A stretch of DNA of 64,000 nucleotides from Thiosymbion sp942492625 (GCA_942492625.1 CALOFM010000037.1:1-64000); one strand, 5' to 3'. Counted from the stretch's first letter, positions 9,249-18,201 are shown. The notes: generated by a model from the sequence alone, not told the origin. Numbers and translations: made by a program.

Positions 9249-9549
9249 GCTTTTTGCCTTGTTGATTGCCGACGGCGACCAGAGGATAACTCCGATCGAG
9301 CTCTGTTCTTCGATGCTGCCGACGGACCTGTTTCACGCCTTCGAAAAAGATCGGGGCATCGGATAAAAATAAACTAGCGGGCCCGGGATCGCGAGGGAAG
9401 TATCGTGCAACATTCGTAATACGCTGGCTTTTGAGCATTCCGGGAAGAAATGGTTCAGCCGCAAAAAGAGCGAGTTACCACGACGAGCAGGAAGAAACGC
9501 GAAGAAAAACAAACAAGAAGGCAGTCTAATCAGACACCTCGGAACGATT
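9249..9549. other. Intergenic region upstream of ftsH
   Basis: About 300 bases between the start of ftsH and the 3' end of the methyltransferase gene, both on the minus strand. The stretch 9360-9540 is noticeably A-rich on the plus strand. It presumably holds the ftsH promoter. I see no gene, no clear hairpin terminator and no heat-shock promoter that I could defend. Confidence 0.4.
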
Positions 9550-11121
9550 TCACTCCTCTTCGATTCTCGTTTCTAACACCCCGTAGCGCGAGAACAGCCC
9601 CATCAGGTTGCCCACGGCCGCCAACGTCCCTTGACGCAGACGCTCTTGTTTCCATTGCCGCGGCTGCACGCCGTCGGGTGGCATCAGGGTTCCGGACTTC
9701 AAATCTTCCGCAAGGAGGTTGGCAGCTTGCTCCGGGGTATGGTTGCCGTCGAGGTATCGAAGGAGCCTGGCAGCAAAGGAGTCCAGGTCCAGGTTGCCGT
9801 GGTGGATGGTCGCTATGCGCTCCGCCCCCGACGCGGCCTGCGCGGCGGCGAGCCTGGATGCACGCGGCTTATCGCCGGCCCGGATCTGCAGCCGCAACGG
9901 GCGAGGGCGGGCCGACAGGGCGCGGTGGGCGAAGAGGCTGAACAGCTCCGCCAGACACTCGTTGATCTCGGACGCCAGCTCGCCGCCCCCGGCCTTCGCC
10001 ACCTGGTGCGCCGCCTCGGGCATCAGCTCGTCGAGGGGCAGGCACTGCGGATAACAGCTGCTGAGCTGAAGCAACAGGGCTTTGGTCAGGGGGTGGGTGA
10101 CCTCCAGTGGGTCGCCTTTGGGGGTGACGAAGATGGACGGACGGGTTCGTTCCAGGTCTGGCTTCTTGGAAATGCGCAGGTCGGCGTTGAAGGAGAAATC
10201 AGCAAAGCGGTCCAGGTCGATCTCGTCGTCGATTACGGCCTCTGCCTGGCAAAGAAGGCTTTGCCGGAAATTGCGGTTGGTGACGAAGTCGAGCCATTGC
10301 TCGAGCTCGATTCCGTCCTCGATGTCCGCCAAGGATCGGTCCACCATCTCGCCGTACGTGCTGGGGAACAGGGTGCGCAGGTCCGTGTCGCACAGGTACC
10401 GCAGGCCGTGGTGCTCTGCGTCCGCCGCAAACTCGCTGAACAGGAATGCCTGGTTATGGTCTGCCAGGTACTCGAAGAACAGATAGCTCGGATGGGCGCC
10501 CCGCAGGATCTTGATTTCTTCTCTCAGGTAGCGTGCGCTGAGGGCCTCTAGGCCATCCACGGCGGACTCGATCCGACGCATGGCGGCGCGAGCGCGCTCC
10601 AGCCGGTTCGCGGGAGTGGTTGCGTCCGCGGTGGCGTATAGCAGGATGTCGCGGAGCATGCCGCGCATCCGCCAACCGGGCAAGGCGTTGTAGCTCACGT
10701 AGAACAGGCCCCCGGGGGCGAGCAGGCGGGGGACCAGCCCGAGCAAGTGCTCGCGCACCCGCGGTGGCACCCAGGAGTAGACGCCATGGGCGATAACGTA
10801 GTCGAACTCACCCAACTCCTCGCCCAGATCCAGGATGTCCCCCTGGCGCAGCTCGACGTTCGCCAGTCCCAAGTGCTCGATCAGCTTCCTACCTTCGTCG
10901 ACCTGAGGGCGGGAGAGGTCGACGCCGAGGAACCTGGTATGCGGAAGATGCCAGGCCATCGGGATCAGGTTTCCGCCGGAGGCGCAGCCGAGCTCCAACA
11001 CCCGGCAGCCTTCCGGGTCCGCGGTGTCCAACCCGAAAAGCCTACCCAGCACCGCCAGATTGGCCGGGTGGGTCTCCGGGAAGGCGATGCTCTCGTAGGG
11101 AAAGATGTCGTAGGGATCCAT
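9550..11121 (-). CDS. SAM-dependent methyltransferase with methyltransferase regulatory domain
   Basis: A 523-residue class I methyltransferase. Motif I is VLELGCASGGN (about 41-51), with the acidic motif II in FLGVDLS and a motif IV region at FDYVIAHGVYSWVP. After the Rossmann domain, roughly residues 210-300 look like the regulatory domain that accompanies this methyltransferase type (MethyTransf_Reg). A further C-terminal half contains RPLRLQIRAGDKPRASRLA, seen in long members. The substrate is unknown; relatives occur beside surface-polysaccharide and unknown-function genes. Together with the next two minus-strand genes it forms a loosely spaced group, but no operon link is certain. Confidence 0.82.
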   Translation of the reverse strand: MDPYDIFPYESIAFPETHPANLAVLGRLFGLDTADPEGCRVLELGCASGGNLIPMAWHLPHTRFLGVDLSRPQVDEGRKLIEHLGLANVELRQGDILDLGEELGEFDYVIAHGVYSWVPPRVREHLLGLVPRLLAPGGLFYVSYNALPGWRMRGMLRDILLYATADATTPANRLERARAAMRRIESAVDGLEALSARYLREEIKILRGAHPSYLFFEYLADHNQAFLFSEFAADAEHHGLRYLCDTDLRTLFPSTYGEMVDRSLADIEDGIELEQWLDFVTNRNFRQSLLCQAEAVIDDEIDLDRFADFSFNADLRISKKPDLERTRPSIFVTPKGDPLEVTHPLTKALLLQLSSCYPQCLPLDELMPEAAHQVAKAGGGELASEINECLAELFSLFAHRALSARPRPLRLQIRAGDKPRASRLAAAQAASGAERIATIHHGNLDLDSFAARLLRYLDGNHTPEQAANLLAEDLKSGTLMPPDGVQPRQWKQERLRQGTLAAVGNLMGLFSRYGVLETRIEEE

Positions 11122-11159
11122 GGGGGCGCTGCGCGCGGCGCGAGGAAAAAGCCTGCAGG

Positions 11160-11639
11160 CTATCTGCCGTAGCGTTCCGCCAGGTCATGCTCCAACTCAC
11201 TGACGGCGACGTTCAGGGCGTCTGCGCGCCCGCCACTGCCTCCGTAGGTCCTGTCCAAGACGGTCCGGCGGTTGGTCTTCTCGGTAACACGTACCCGGAG
11301 CTTGACATCGCCACCCCTGTGGCTGCCCGAGCCGACGAGGGCGGGCTCGATGATTACCTCCGCCTCGTTTCCCTCGTCCGGCCGCTCCAGGGCGACGACG
11401 CCGGCGAAAATGCCTGATTGATCGAGCTGCCGCTGGATACTTCGCTGCATGTCCGTGTGGCCGCGAGCGCCATCAGGTGTCCCAGCGGATCTGTTGTCTG
11501 CTACCGGGGCAACTGCCGCGGTCTGAGGGCCCCGGTACTCTTCCGACCCGGCATCGAATCGTTCCACTTCCACACCACCGCTGGAAGAGCAAGATGCGAG
11601 GAAAACGGTGGCAAGAAGAACGGCTGGAGTCTCGTTCAT
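11160..11639 (-). CDS. Putative lipoprotein of unknown function
   Basis: A 159-residue protein with a lipobox LASC at residues 14-17 (ATVFLASCSSSGG), so it is probably lipidated and held in the membrane facing the periplasm. The n-region (MNETPAV) lacks the usual basic residues, which makes the start slightly doubtful, although no better start is apparent. The mature part has a disordered linker, then a region rich in charged beta-strand patterns (EAEVIIEPALV, DVKLRVRVTEKTNRR). I recognise no named family, but the layout resembles the DUF4410-like outer-membrane lipoproteins that have a short alternating beta domain. The gene ends 38 bases from the start of the methyltransferase gene. Confidence 0.62.
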   Translation of the reverse strand: MNETPAVLLATVFLASCSSSGGVEVERFDAGSEEYRGPQTAAVAPVADNRSAGTPDGARGHTDMQRSIQRQLDQSGIFAGVVALERPDEGNEAEVIIEPALVGSGSHRGGDVKLRVRVTEKTNRRTVLDRTYGGSGGRADALNVAVSELEHDLAERYGR

Positions 11640-11753
11640 GGCGATTCCCTATTTGCGATCTTCGTCTGCGAACCTTTGGATATCCAAAGAGCGTCCCGTC
11701 TTGGGCGTCCGTAGCGAGGGACCGCGGGGGCCGAGACCGATTTGTTCCGCGAT

Positions 11754-12203
11754 CTACTCCGTCGCGGCCTTGGAGAAGCCCGCCACCCCCTTGCCCATCT
11801 TCTCGAGAACCTTGTCGCAGCCCTCCAGCTTGTGGCGCTCGGCCAAGTAGGCCGGGTCGTTGTAGGAGAGCCAGGTCTGGCCGTCGGCGTCGTCCCAGAT
11901 CAGCGCCTTCAGAGGAAGGTCGATGGCAATACTGTGTCCGCATTTCATCAGGGCTGTGCCCATCTTGGGGTTGCCGAAGATCACCAGCTCGGTGGGCTCC
12001 AGGGTCATATCGACCTTTTTGGCGCCCGCGGCGTGGTCGATACGGGCGAAGACCATCATGCCCTTTCCCTCCAGTACGGTGACCAGCTTGTCCGTCGTCG
12101 TGGGGACGTCATGTGCGCTCTTGACCGAGACCAGGCCTTGGCCGGCCTGGGCGGCGGCCGAGATCAGTGCGAGAAGGGCGAGTGCGATAATTGGCTTTTT
12201 CAT
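11754..12203 (-). CDS. Secreted DUF302 family protein
   Basis: A 149-residue protein with a typical signal peptide (MKKPIIALALLALISAAAQA, cleavage near residue 20) and one DUF302 domain. Hallmarks are SAHDVPTTTDKLVTVLEGKGMMVFARIDH at the front, and FGNPKMGTALM followed by LPLKALIWDDADGQTWLSYNDP, all well conserved in this family. DUF302 proteins are common in sulfur-oxidising Gammaproteobacteria, and some are proposed to bind cofactors or metals, but no activity is established. A single cysteine remains in CGHS and another in EGCDK. The start is secured by the signal peptide and a GGAGAGGACAC ribosome-binding site upstream. Confidence 0.85.
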   Translation of the reverse strand: MKKPIIALALLALISAAAQAGQGLVSVKSAHDVPTTTDKLVTVLEGKGMMVFARIDHAAGAKKVDMTLEPTELVIFGNPKMGTALMKCGHSIAIDLPLKALIWDDADGQTWLSYNDPAYLAERHKLEGCDKVLEKMGKGVAGFSKAATE

Positions 12204-12427
12204 GTGTCCTCTCCGTTCAGTAGATTCTTAACAGACGAGTGGTGCCGTAGGATCGTAATCAGGTTGAGCCGGATCACCTTCCAAGTCGGCTGCGGTCTGA
12301 AGGCATTTGCGGTGCGGTTCGCAGTTTCACGGGTTTTGCACGATCTGTCGATAGAGCCGACAAAGATTATGTTTCGAAATCTGCGCGCTGCTGGCGGCGC
12401 GCGAAAACCGGGCGCACCCAGCGAGCC

Positions 12428-13762
12428 TCAAGACTCCTCCCCCCTGCGAAGCTGCGCCGTCAGCTTCTCGAACTCCCGCTTCATCTCCAGGTTGCGGAAA
12501 GGTCTCAGGGCCGGAACCTGGCGGTCCAGCAGCCCGTCGAGGAGTTTGCGGCTGGACCGGACAAGACCGACCAGCTCGCCGGAGACGCGCACCGTCTCGT
12601 AGGTGTTCCAGGCGGCGGCGACGTCCCGCTCCAGCTCTCGGCGCGCATCGGCGACTTCGCGCCCCTGCTCGATCAGGTACTCGCGGTAGACCCCGGCGGC
12701 CTGGATGGTCAGGTGCTGGGCCGAGAGGTTGGCGTCGAGCAGCTCCGCCTTATCGGGAGATTGCTCCTTCAACGAGCGGGTCTCGACGGTAAGGGCCTTG
12801 GCGCGGGCGATGATGGCGTCGATCTGTGGAATGTAGCGCTCGGCAATGGCGCGCTCCACATGCAGGTGCATCTGGTTGAGGCTCTTGAGCAGGACCAGGT
12901 ACATGCCGTAGTAGCGGCGCGCGCTCTGCAGGTCTTCGCCGCTCTCGCGGACCAGCTCCTCGAGCTGCGCCGTGACGGCCTTGACGTTGTCGAAGACGAT
13001 GCCCAGGTCGATCAGGTTGTCCCCCACCACCGTGGAGAGCAGCAGATCCAGCTGCTCGTCGCTTAAATCCAGGCCCAGCTTGCGCAGATCCGCCCCGAAC
13101 CCGCGCCGGACCCGGGACAGCTCCTCTCGGTAACGCTCGACGTCCGCCTCACGCTCCTCGATCTCTTGGTCGAAGTCTTTAACCGTGCGCATGATCATGG
13201 AGCTCTCGGGGGCGGAGACGCGGCGCCGGCGGGCGTCGGCGATGTCCTCGCGCGCCTGCTCGGTTTCGTCCTGCAAGACGCGGATACGCTCCCGGTAGTG
13301 CTGGACGTCGGACGTCGACAGGACTCCGACCGCCTCGTCCAGCAGGGCGTCGATCGCCTCCTGGTTGGACTCCTGGTCTTCACCAAACCAGGCGCTCTCG
13401 GGGAGCTCGCCCTGTCGCTCCTGCAGGACCAGGGTCTCGTCGAGCTTGGGCAGTACTTGGTCCCAGACCAAGTCGAAGTGGTCACGAGCCTGTGGCTCGA
13501 TCAGCTCTCGAGTGCCCTCCCAGGCGCCGCCGGCGGCGCTGCGGGTGTCGTCCCAGAGCTTTCCAGCCGAGCCTCGCGTATCCTCCCAGGCGCCTTCTGC
13601 TGCCTCGCGGGATTGCCGCAGCCATTCGGATGCGGTATCCCCGGCGCGCTTCCAGGTGTCCGGATACCCCCCTTGTGCAGGGGGCTGTTCCGGATCGGCG
13701 GCATGGACGGGCAATACCAGGAGCAAGGTCAGGAGCAGGGCGGTCGTTGCTAAGGATTTCAT
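12428..13762 (-). CDS. Periplasmic coiled-coil protein with amphipathic repeats, unknown function
   Basis: A 444-residue exported protein. The start is the ATG at 13762 with a signal peptide (about 1-21, ending VLPVHA); the frame is open well upstream, but that part has no coding character. Residues about 30-85 contain roughly 11- to 14-residue amphipathic repeats of the form AxxxWxDTRxxA (AGDTASEWLRQ, EGAWEDTRG, KLWDDTRS, GAWEGTRE), resembling LEA or apolipoprotein-type helices. The rest is almost entirely helical with long heptad-like stretches (EQAREDIADARRRR, DQEIEEREADVERYREEL). It has no cysteine pair and no membrane segment after the signal. I recognise no named family. Confidence 0.7.
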   Translation of the reverse strand: MKSLATTALLLTLLLVLPVHAADPEQPPAQGGYPDTWKRAGDTASEWLRQSREAAEGAWEDTRGSAGKLWDDTRSAAGGAWEGTRELIEPQARDHFDLVWDQVLPKLDETLVLQERQGELPESAWFGEDQESNQEAIDALLDEAVGVLSTSDVQHYRERIRVLQDETEQAREDIADARRRRVSAPESSMIMRTVKDFDQEIEEREADVERYREELSRVRRGFGADLRKLGLDLSDEQLDLLLSTVVGDNLIDLGIVFDNVKAVTAQLEELVRESGEDLQSARRYYGMYLVLLKSLNQMHLHVERAIAERYIPQIDAIIARAKALTVETRSLKEQSPDKAELLDANLSAQHLTIQAAGVYREYLIEQGREVADARRELERDVAAAWNTYETVRVSGELVGLVRSSRKLLDGLLDRQVPALRPFRNLEMKREFEKLTAQLRRGEES

Positions 13763-13804
13763 GGTTATGCTGCGGACATCTGCGTTATAAATCGAGCTTG
13801 GTCT

Positions 13805-14320
13805 TTGGTATGCACCACCCCAAGAGGTTCCGTCGGTTTGCCGGAAAAGCTCGAGCTGTTGCTCCTGATCATTGCCGCGAATGGGACGCCTATCCTGCTG
13901 GACGACCTGTTCGGCCGGCGCTGGGCCTGGCCTCTGGATGCAGGCCTCCGATTCGTCGACGGGCGGCGCCTGGTGGGGGACTCGGATACAGTGCGTGGGC
14001 TGATCGGCGCGCTCCTGGTGACGACCACGGCCGCGATGCTCCTGGGGCTTCCTGCGCAGACGGGGATGCTGGTCGGCTTTTTTGCCATGGTCGGGGACGT
14101 CTTGTCCAGCTTCATCAAGCGGCGCATGGCGTTGGATTCCGGAGACAAGGCGATCGGGCTGGACCAGGTCCCCGAGTCCTTGTTGCCGTTGCTGGCGGTT
14201 AAGGGCCGTCATGGGCTCAGCTGGTGGGATGTCGCCTTGCTCGTCCTGACCTTCACGTTGTTCAGTTTGGTAGTGTCTCGGATTCTTTATCGGCTCAAGC
14301 TGCGTAAGCGGCCCCACTGA
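13805..14320 (+). CDS. CDP-archaeol synthase-like (DUF46/CarS) membrane protein
   Basis: A small integral membrane protein of about 170 residues related to CarS, which in archaea transfers CMP to unsaturated archaeol. Recognisable parts are ANGTPILLDDLFGRR near the N-terminus, GDSDTVRGLIGAL, and the DVLSSFIKRR / DQVPESLLPLLA segment containing the polar residues typical of CDP-alcohol-forming enzymes. There are four to five hydrophobic helices. No ATG is available: TTG 13805 or TTG 13838 must start it, the second lying just before the conserved region. Bacteria lack archaeol, so the substrate is open. Divergent from the coiled-coil gene and convergent with the phosphoesterase. Confidence 0.72.
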   Translation: MVCTTPRGSVGLPEKLELLLLIIAANGTPILLDDLFGRRWAWPLDAGLRFVDGRRLVGDSDTVRGLIGALLVTTTAAMLLGLPAQTGMLVGFFAMVGDVLSSFIKRRMALDSGDKAIGLDQVPESLLPLLAVKGRHGLSWWDVALLVLTFTLFSLVVSRILYRLKLRKRPH

Positions 14321-14334
14321 ATAAGCAAAGCGCC

Positions 14335-15357
14335 TTATCCGGCCTGCGAAACAACGGCTTGTTGACCTGAGGCGGAGCCTCGGTGGGGTCGCCTGCCTGA
14401 GAGCAACCGGTGCACCGTGATCTCCGGTGGGCAGTTGTAACGCACCGGCACTACGCAGGAGCCGGCGCCGGTGGAGGTGTAGCCCTGCAGCTCCTTCCAA
14501 CGCCAGGCGCCCTTGCCCAAGGTGCGGGGGCACTTGACGTTATAGGTCAGGGGGATGCCGCCCGGCAGGCATACCTGGCCGCCGTGGGTGTGGCCGCAGA
14601 GCATCAGGTCGAAACCCGCGTAGGCCGCGTGACGATAGACTTCCGGGGAGTGGGCGAGGAGGATGGATGTTGCGTCGGTGGGGATCCCGTCCGCCGCCTT
14701 TTCCAGGTTGTCCGCCCCGTAGTAGTGGGGATCATCGATGCCGGCCAGATGGATGACCGCGCCCTGGTGCTCGATGGCCACGGATTCGTTGAGCAGGATT
14801 CGCATGTCCAGCGCCTCCAGGCCCGGAACCATCTCGATGAAGTCGTGGTTGCCCAGGATCCCGTAAACGGGACGGTCGATGTGCATGCGAAGGCCCGCCA
14901 TGGCGCCTATCACCGGGTCGATCTCGCCGTAGGTCCGGGCGCGGAAGTCACCGGTGATGACGCACAGGTCGTACTCCGCCGCCCGCACGCGCTCGGCCAG
15001 GGCGTGGCTGACCTCCTGCTCCATGTCCAGGTGGATGTCGCTGAGCTGCAGTACTTGGAAGCCGTCGAAGGCCTCGGGCAGACCGGGGATGACTACCTCG
15101 TTGCCTCGGATGCGGATGGCGAGCGCGTTTCGCTGGCCGCGCCCATACAGCCCAACTACCTGCAGCGACAGGCGCATCAGGGCGTGCACCGAGTACCAGT
15201 TCTCGATGTGGAAGAAGTTACGTCCCCGGCCGAAGATCTGGGTTACGTGCTCGCGCTGGATTCCCTGGCGCTGGTTTAGGTGCAGGCGCCCCACACGCTG
15301 CGCAAGCCGCGCCTTGGCGTCGGTGGACAGCTCGGGGTAGGGATGGTGCTCGGACAT
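14335..15357 (-). CDS. Metallophosphoesterase (calcineurin-like)
   Basis: A 340-residue dinuclear-metal phosphoesterase. The five metal-binding blocks are all visible: SDIHLD (106-111), the GDF of VITGDFRAR, GNHD in ILGNHDFIEM, the histidine of LLAHSPE, and GHTHGGQ. This order matches the YkuE/YaeI-like branch, several of which act on lipids or UDP-sugar lipids at the membrane. There is no signal peptide; the only extended hydrophobic stretch, at about residue 60 (HALMRLSLQVVGLYG), is weak. A C-terminal tail of about 25 residues after the domain is low complexity. It lies convergent to the CarS-like gene, but no operon link exists. Confidence 0.88.
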   Translation of the reverse strand: MSEHHPYPELSTDAKARLAQRVGRLHLNQRQGIQREHVTQIFGRGRNFFHIENWYSVHALMRLSLQVVGLYGRGQRNALAIRIRGNEVVIPGLPEAFDGFQVLQLSDIHLDMEQEVSHALAERVRAAEYDLCVITGDFRARTYGEIDPVIGAMAGLRMHIDRPVYGILGNHDFIEMVPGLEALDMRILLNESVAIEHQGAVIHLAGIDDPHYYGADNLEKAADGIPTDATSILLAHSPEVYRHAAYAGFDLMLCGHTHGGQVCLPGGIPLTYNVKCPRTLGKGAWRWKELQGYTSTGAGSCVVPVRYNCPPEITVHRLLSGRRPHRGSASGQQAVVSQAG

Positions 15358-15662
15358 GAGGTTGGTGCTCGGGACGGTACTAAAGGAGGCTACGTGGCTT
15401 ACGGCTGTTCTACGGCGGAATTGCGGATGCCGGTCGGATTTTCCACCAGATCTCGTTAAATAGGTCCATTATTCGCCTCAATCGGGCAAAAAATCCGCCT
15501 CGGCCCCGCGCTCCCTTGCGTCGAGCGCGAAAGCCAGACAGGCTCCCGGGCCAGTCTAATGCGAAGCGGATGGATTGGCATCACTGTCGATCTGCTTGTC
15601 ATCGCAGCTTCGCTCTGATAACTTTCGCCCCTGAGCCCCGGCATGCGCGGGGCTTTGTCTAT

Positions 15663-15778
15663 GGTGGGCCCCGCCGGTCCCCTCGCAACGCGAAACCGTG
15701 AACCCGGTCAGGCCCGGAAGGGAGCAGCCGCAGCGGTGGCAGCGTGTGCCGGGGTGCGGCTGGCGGGACCCGCCACCC
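15663..15778 (+). ncRNA. ffs: 4.5S RNA, signal recognition particle RNA
   Basis: SRP RNA of the short bacterial type, about 116 bases. The universally conserved apical domain is unmistakable: GGTCAGGCCCGGAAGG followed by GAGCAGCCGCAG, giving the GGAA tetraloop and the asymmetric Ffh-binding loop. The ends pair: GGTGG at 15663 with CCACC at 15774, and CCCGCC with GGCGGG further in. The 3' half contains GTGTGCCGGGGTG, as in E. coli 4.5S RNA. Its location directly before dnaX is the common gammaproteobacterial arrangement. The exact ends are estimated from the stem. Confidence 0.93.
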
Positions 15779-15942
15779 ACTTCGCCGATCCAACGCCTGC
15801 GCGGTTTCCTATTGCGACAAGAGCGTGAAAGGTCGAAGGGTTTGCCGAATCGGCCTCGCTTGGATGCATGCCAACAGACCCCGGCATCGGTTAAACTCGG
15901 ATGATCGATAACGACTCGCTCCGAGCACACCTCGAAACCCGA

Positions 15943-17769
15943 ATGTCTTACCAGGTGCTGGCACGCAAATGGCGCCCCGGGTCCTTCCAGGACATGGTTG
16001 GGCAGGCCCATGTGGTCAGGGCCCTGAGCAACGCCCTGGATCGGGGGCAGCTCCATCACGCCTTTTTGTTCACAGGGACCCGCGGTGTGGGCAAGACCAC
16101 CTTGGCGCGCATCCTGTCCAAGGCGTTGAATTGCGAGGAGGGTGTGACCTCCAAGCCCTGCGGCCGGTGCAGTTCCTGCCGGGAGATCGACGAGGGCCGA
16201 TTCGTTGACCTGTTGGAGGTGGATGCGGCGTCCCGGACTAAGGTCGACCAGACCCGCGAGCTGCTGGACAACGTCCCCTTCGCGCCGGTCAAGGGCCGCT
16301 TCAAGGTGTACCTCATCGATGAGGTTCATATGTTCTCCGCTCACAGCTTCAACGCCTTGCTGAAAACGCTTGAGGAGCCTCCGCCCCACGTCAAGTTTCT
16401 GCTCGCCACCACCGATCCCCAGAAGGTGCCGGTGACGGTGCTCTCGCGTTGCCTGCAGTTCAACCTCAAGCGTTTGGTGCCCGAAGAGATCCGCGATCAG
16501 CTTGCACACATTCTGCGGGCGGAAGGCATAGAGTTCGAGCCCCGTGCCCTGGCCCTGCTGGCGCGGGCGGCGGACGGAAGCATGCGTGACGCCCTGAGCC
16601 TGCTAGATCAGGCCATCGCCTACGGCAGCGGTCGCGTGGGTGCGGATGAGGCGCAGACCATGCTCGGCACGGTGGACCGAGATCTGTGCCTGAATCTGCT
16701 GCGAGCCCTGGCCCGGCTCGATGGTCCGGGGCTCTTGGACGAAGTGGCCCGGATCGCCGAGCTTACGCCGGACTTCGCCGCCGTTCTGCAGGAGCTCATC
16801 GGACTTTTGCACCGCATCGCGCTGCACCAGCAGGTGCCCGAGACCCTGAGCGAGGATGATCCCGACCGGGAACAAATCCAGGATCTGGCCCGGCAACTGG
16901 TCTCGGAGGACGTGCAGCTCTTCTACCAGATAGCCTTGATGGGGCAGCAGGATCTGTCTCTAGCCCCGGACCCGCGGGCCGGAATCGAGATGGTCCTGTT
17001 GCGCATGCTCGCTTACCGGCCCGACACAGGGGAAGATTCGCCGACCGGGCCGAAGCCAGCCGAGAAACGGCCGATGCCGTCCGAGGCAACGCCTGTAGAT
17101 CCTGGGAACCGCCGCCAACCGGGTCCTGCTTCTTCTCAAAGCCCCGCAGTTGGCGCGCTGGCGGCGGCGCGGCGGTTGACCGTTGCCACGGCCTCGGCCT
17201 CGGCACAGCCTTTGCCGGCTCGTGCCCCTCAACAGAGGTCTGCGGAGCCCCCGGAGATTCACCGGATTGCCGAGCCCAAGCCGGAGGCCGCTTTGCCGTT
17301 TACTGCGGCGGACAGGCTGGTTGACGCTGCGGCCACGTCTCCGGCTCGTACGGAGCCCCAAGAGATTCAAGGCGCCTCTGGTCTGCAGGTCCCGGATGAC
17401 TGGCACCGTCTCGTCGCGGACCTGGGGCTTGGAGGGATGGCGAGCCAGTTGGCGCGCAATTGCGAGCTCGCCGGTTGGGATGGTCAGAAGCTGCGTCTGA
17501 CGTTGGACCCGGAGTGCGCCAACCTCCGGGTACCTGCCATTGAGGAGCGGCTGCGGTCCGCCCTGGCGGAGGCCCTGGGCGTCTCGCTCAAGCTTGACAT
17601 CCAAGTCTGCAACCCAGAGTGCGAGACCCCTGCACGGCGCCACGCCCGCCACCAGGCGGAGCGCCAGGCCCGTGCCGAATCCCTGATGGAGGAGGACCAC
17701 GTGGTGCAGTCACTCCAGGACAAGCTCGACGCCTGTTGGGTGCCGGGCAGCATCGCGCCGACGGATTAA
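15943..17769 (+). CDS. dnaX: DNA polymerase III subunit tau (and gamma)
   Basis: Clamp-loader ATPase of the replicase. I place the start at ATG 15943 (MSYQVLARKWRP), the family's conserved N-terminus, rather than ATG 15901, which adds 14 unrelated residues. The 608-residue product has Walker A TGTRGVGKT (44-52), the zinc-binding cysteines C64, C72, C75 and C78, VYLIDEVHM, LKTLEEPP and the sensor TVLSRCLQF. From about residue 370 there is a Pro/Ala/Glu-rich linker, then a C-terminal tau-specific domain (DWHRLVADLGLGG). I see no A-rich slippery heptamer where E. coli frameshifts to make gamma, so a short form may not arise that way. First gene of dnaX-ybaB-recR. Confidence 0.96.
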   Translation: MSYQVLARKWRPGSFQDMVGQAHVVRALSNALDRGQLHHAFLFTGTRGVGKTTLARILSKALNCEEGVTSKPCGRCSSCREIDEGRFVDLLEVDAASRTKVDQTRELLDNVPFAPVKGRFKVYLIDEVHMFSAHSFNALLKTLEEPPPHVKFLLATTDPQKVPVTVLSRCLQFNLKRLVPEEIRDQLAHILRAEGIEFEPRALALLARAADGSMRDALSLLDQAIAYGSGRVGADEAQTMLGTVDRDLCLNLLRALARLDGPGLLDEVARIAELTPDFAAVLQELIGLLHRIALHQQVPETLSEDDPDREQIQDLARQLVSEDVQLFYQIALMGQQDLSLAPDPRAGIEMVLLRMLAYRPDTGEDSPTGPKPAEKRPMPSEATPVDPGNRRQPGPASSQSPAVGALAAARRLTVATASASAQPLPARAPQQRSAEPPEIHRIAEPKPEAALPFTAADRLVDAAATSPARTEPQEIQGASGLQVPDDWHRLVADLGLGGMASQLARNCELAGWDGQKLRLTLDPECANLRVPAIEERLRSALAEALGVSLKLDIQVCNPECETPARRHARHQAERQARAESLMEEDHVVQSLQDKLDACWVPGSIAPTD

Positions 17770-17874
17770 TGCGGCTGGCAACCCCGAGTCTGAGGCCGCG
17801 AGTGTTTCGCACGCGATAAAAGTATTCTCCTTCGCCGCTCGGCGTTGGCAACCCGTTGCACGAGGTACGACAAA

Positions 17875-18198
17875 GTGAAAGGTGGACTAGGCAATATCCT
17901 CAAGCAGGCCCAGAAGATGCAGGAGGAGCTGCAGAAGACCCAGGAGAAGCTGGCGCAGGAAGAGGTCACCGGGGAATCCGGCGGCGGTATGGTAAAGGTG
18001 ACCATGAACGGCAGGCACGAAGTCAAGCGCATCGAGATCGATCCCTCTCTGATGGAGGACGACAAGGAGATGCTGGAGGATCTGGTTGCGGCGGCGGTCA
18101 ATGCGGCGGTCCAGCGGGTGGGTGAGAAGATGCAGGAGAATATGGCGGGTCTGACCTCCGGGCTGCAGTTGCCACCCGGGATGAAGATGCCCTTCTGA
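17875..18198 (+). CDS. ybaB: YbaB/EbfC family nucleoid-associated protein
   Basis: Small dimeric DNA-binding protein of 107 residues that coats DNA and may assist RecR-linked repair. The GTG at 17875 is chosen because it sits behind CGAGGT and gives VKGGLGNILKQAQKMQ, the conserved start; an upstream ATG at 17845 would add ten non-homologous residues. Family landmarks are VTGESGGGMVKVTMNG, IDPSLMEDDKEMLEDL and the C-terminal LPPGMKMPF, each nearly identical to E. coli YbaB. The gene lies between dnaX and recR, and only three bases separate its stop from the recR start, so the two are surely co-transcribed. Confidence 0.95.
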   Translation: MKGGLGNILKQAQKMQEELQKTQEKLAQEEVTGESGGGMVKVTMNGRHEVKRIEIDPSLMEDDKEMLEDLVAAAVNAAVQRVGEKMQENMAGLTSGLQLPPGMKMPF

Positions 18199-18201
18199 AC
18201 C

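Noticed and set aside
13763..14533. The long N-terminal extension of the coiled-coil protein frame
   Set aside because: It would overlap the CarS-like gene on the other strand, shows no coding character, and a proper signal peptide starts at 13762.
17100..17320. Programmed frameshift site in dnaX
   Set aside because: No A-rich slippery heptamer with a downstream hairpin is visible in the region where E. coli makes gamma.
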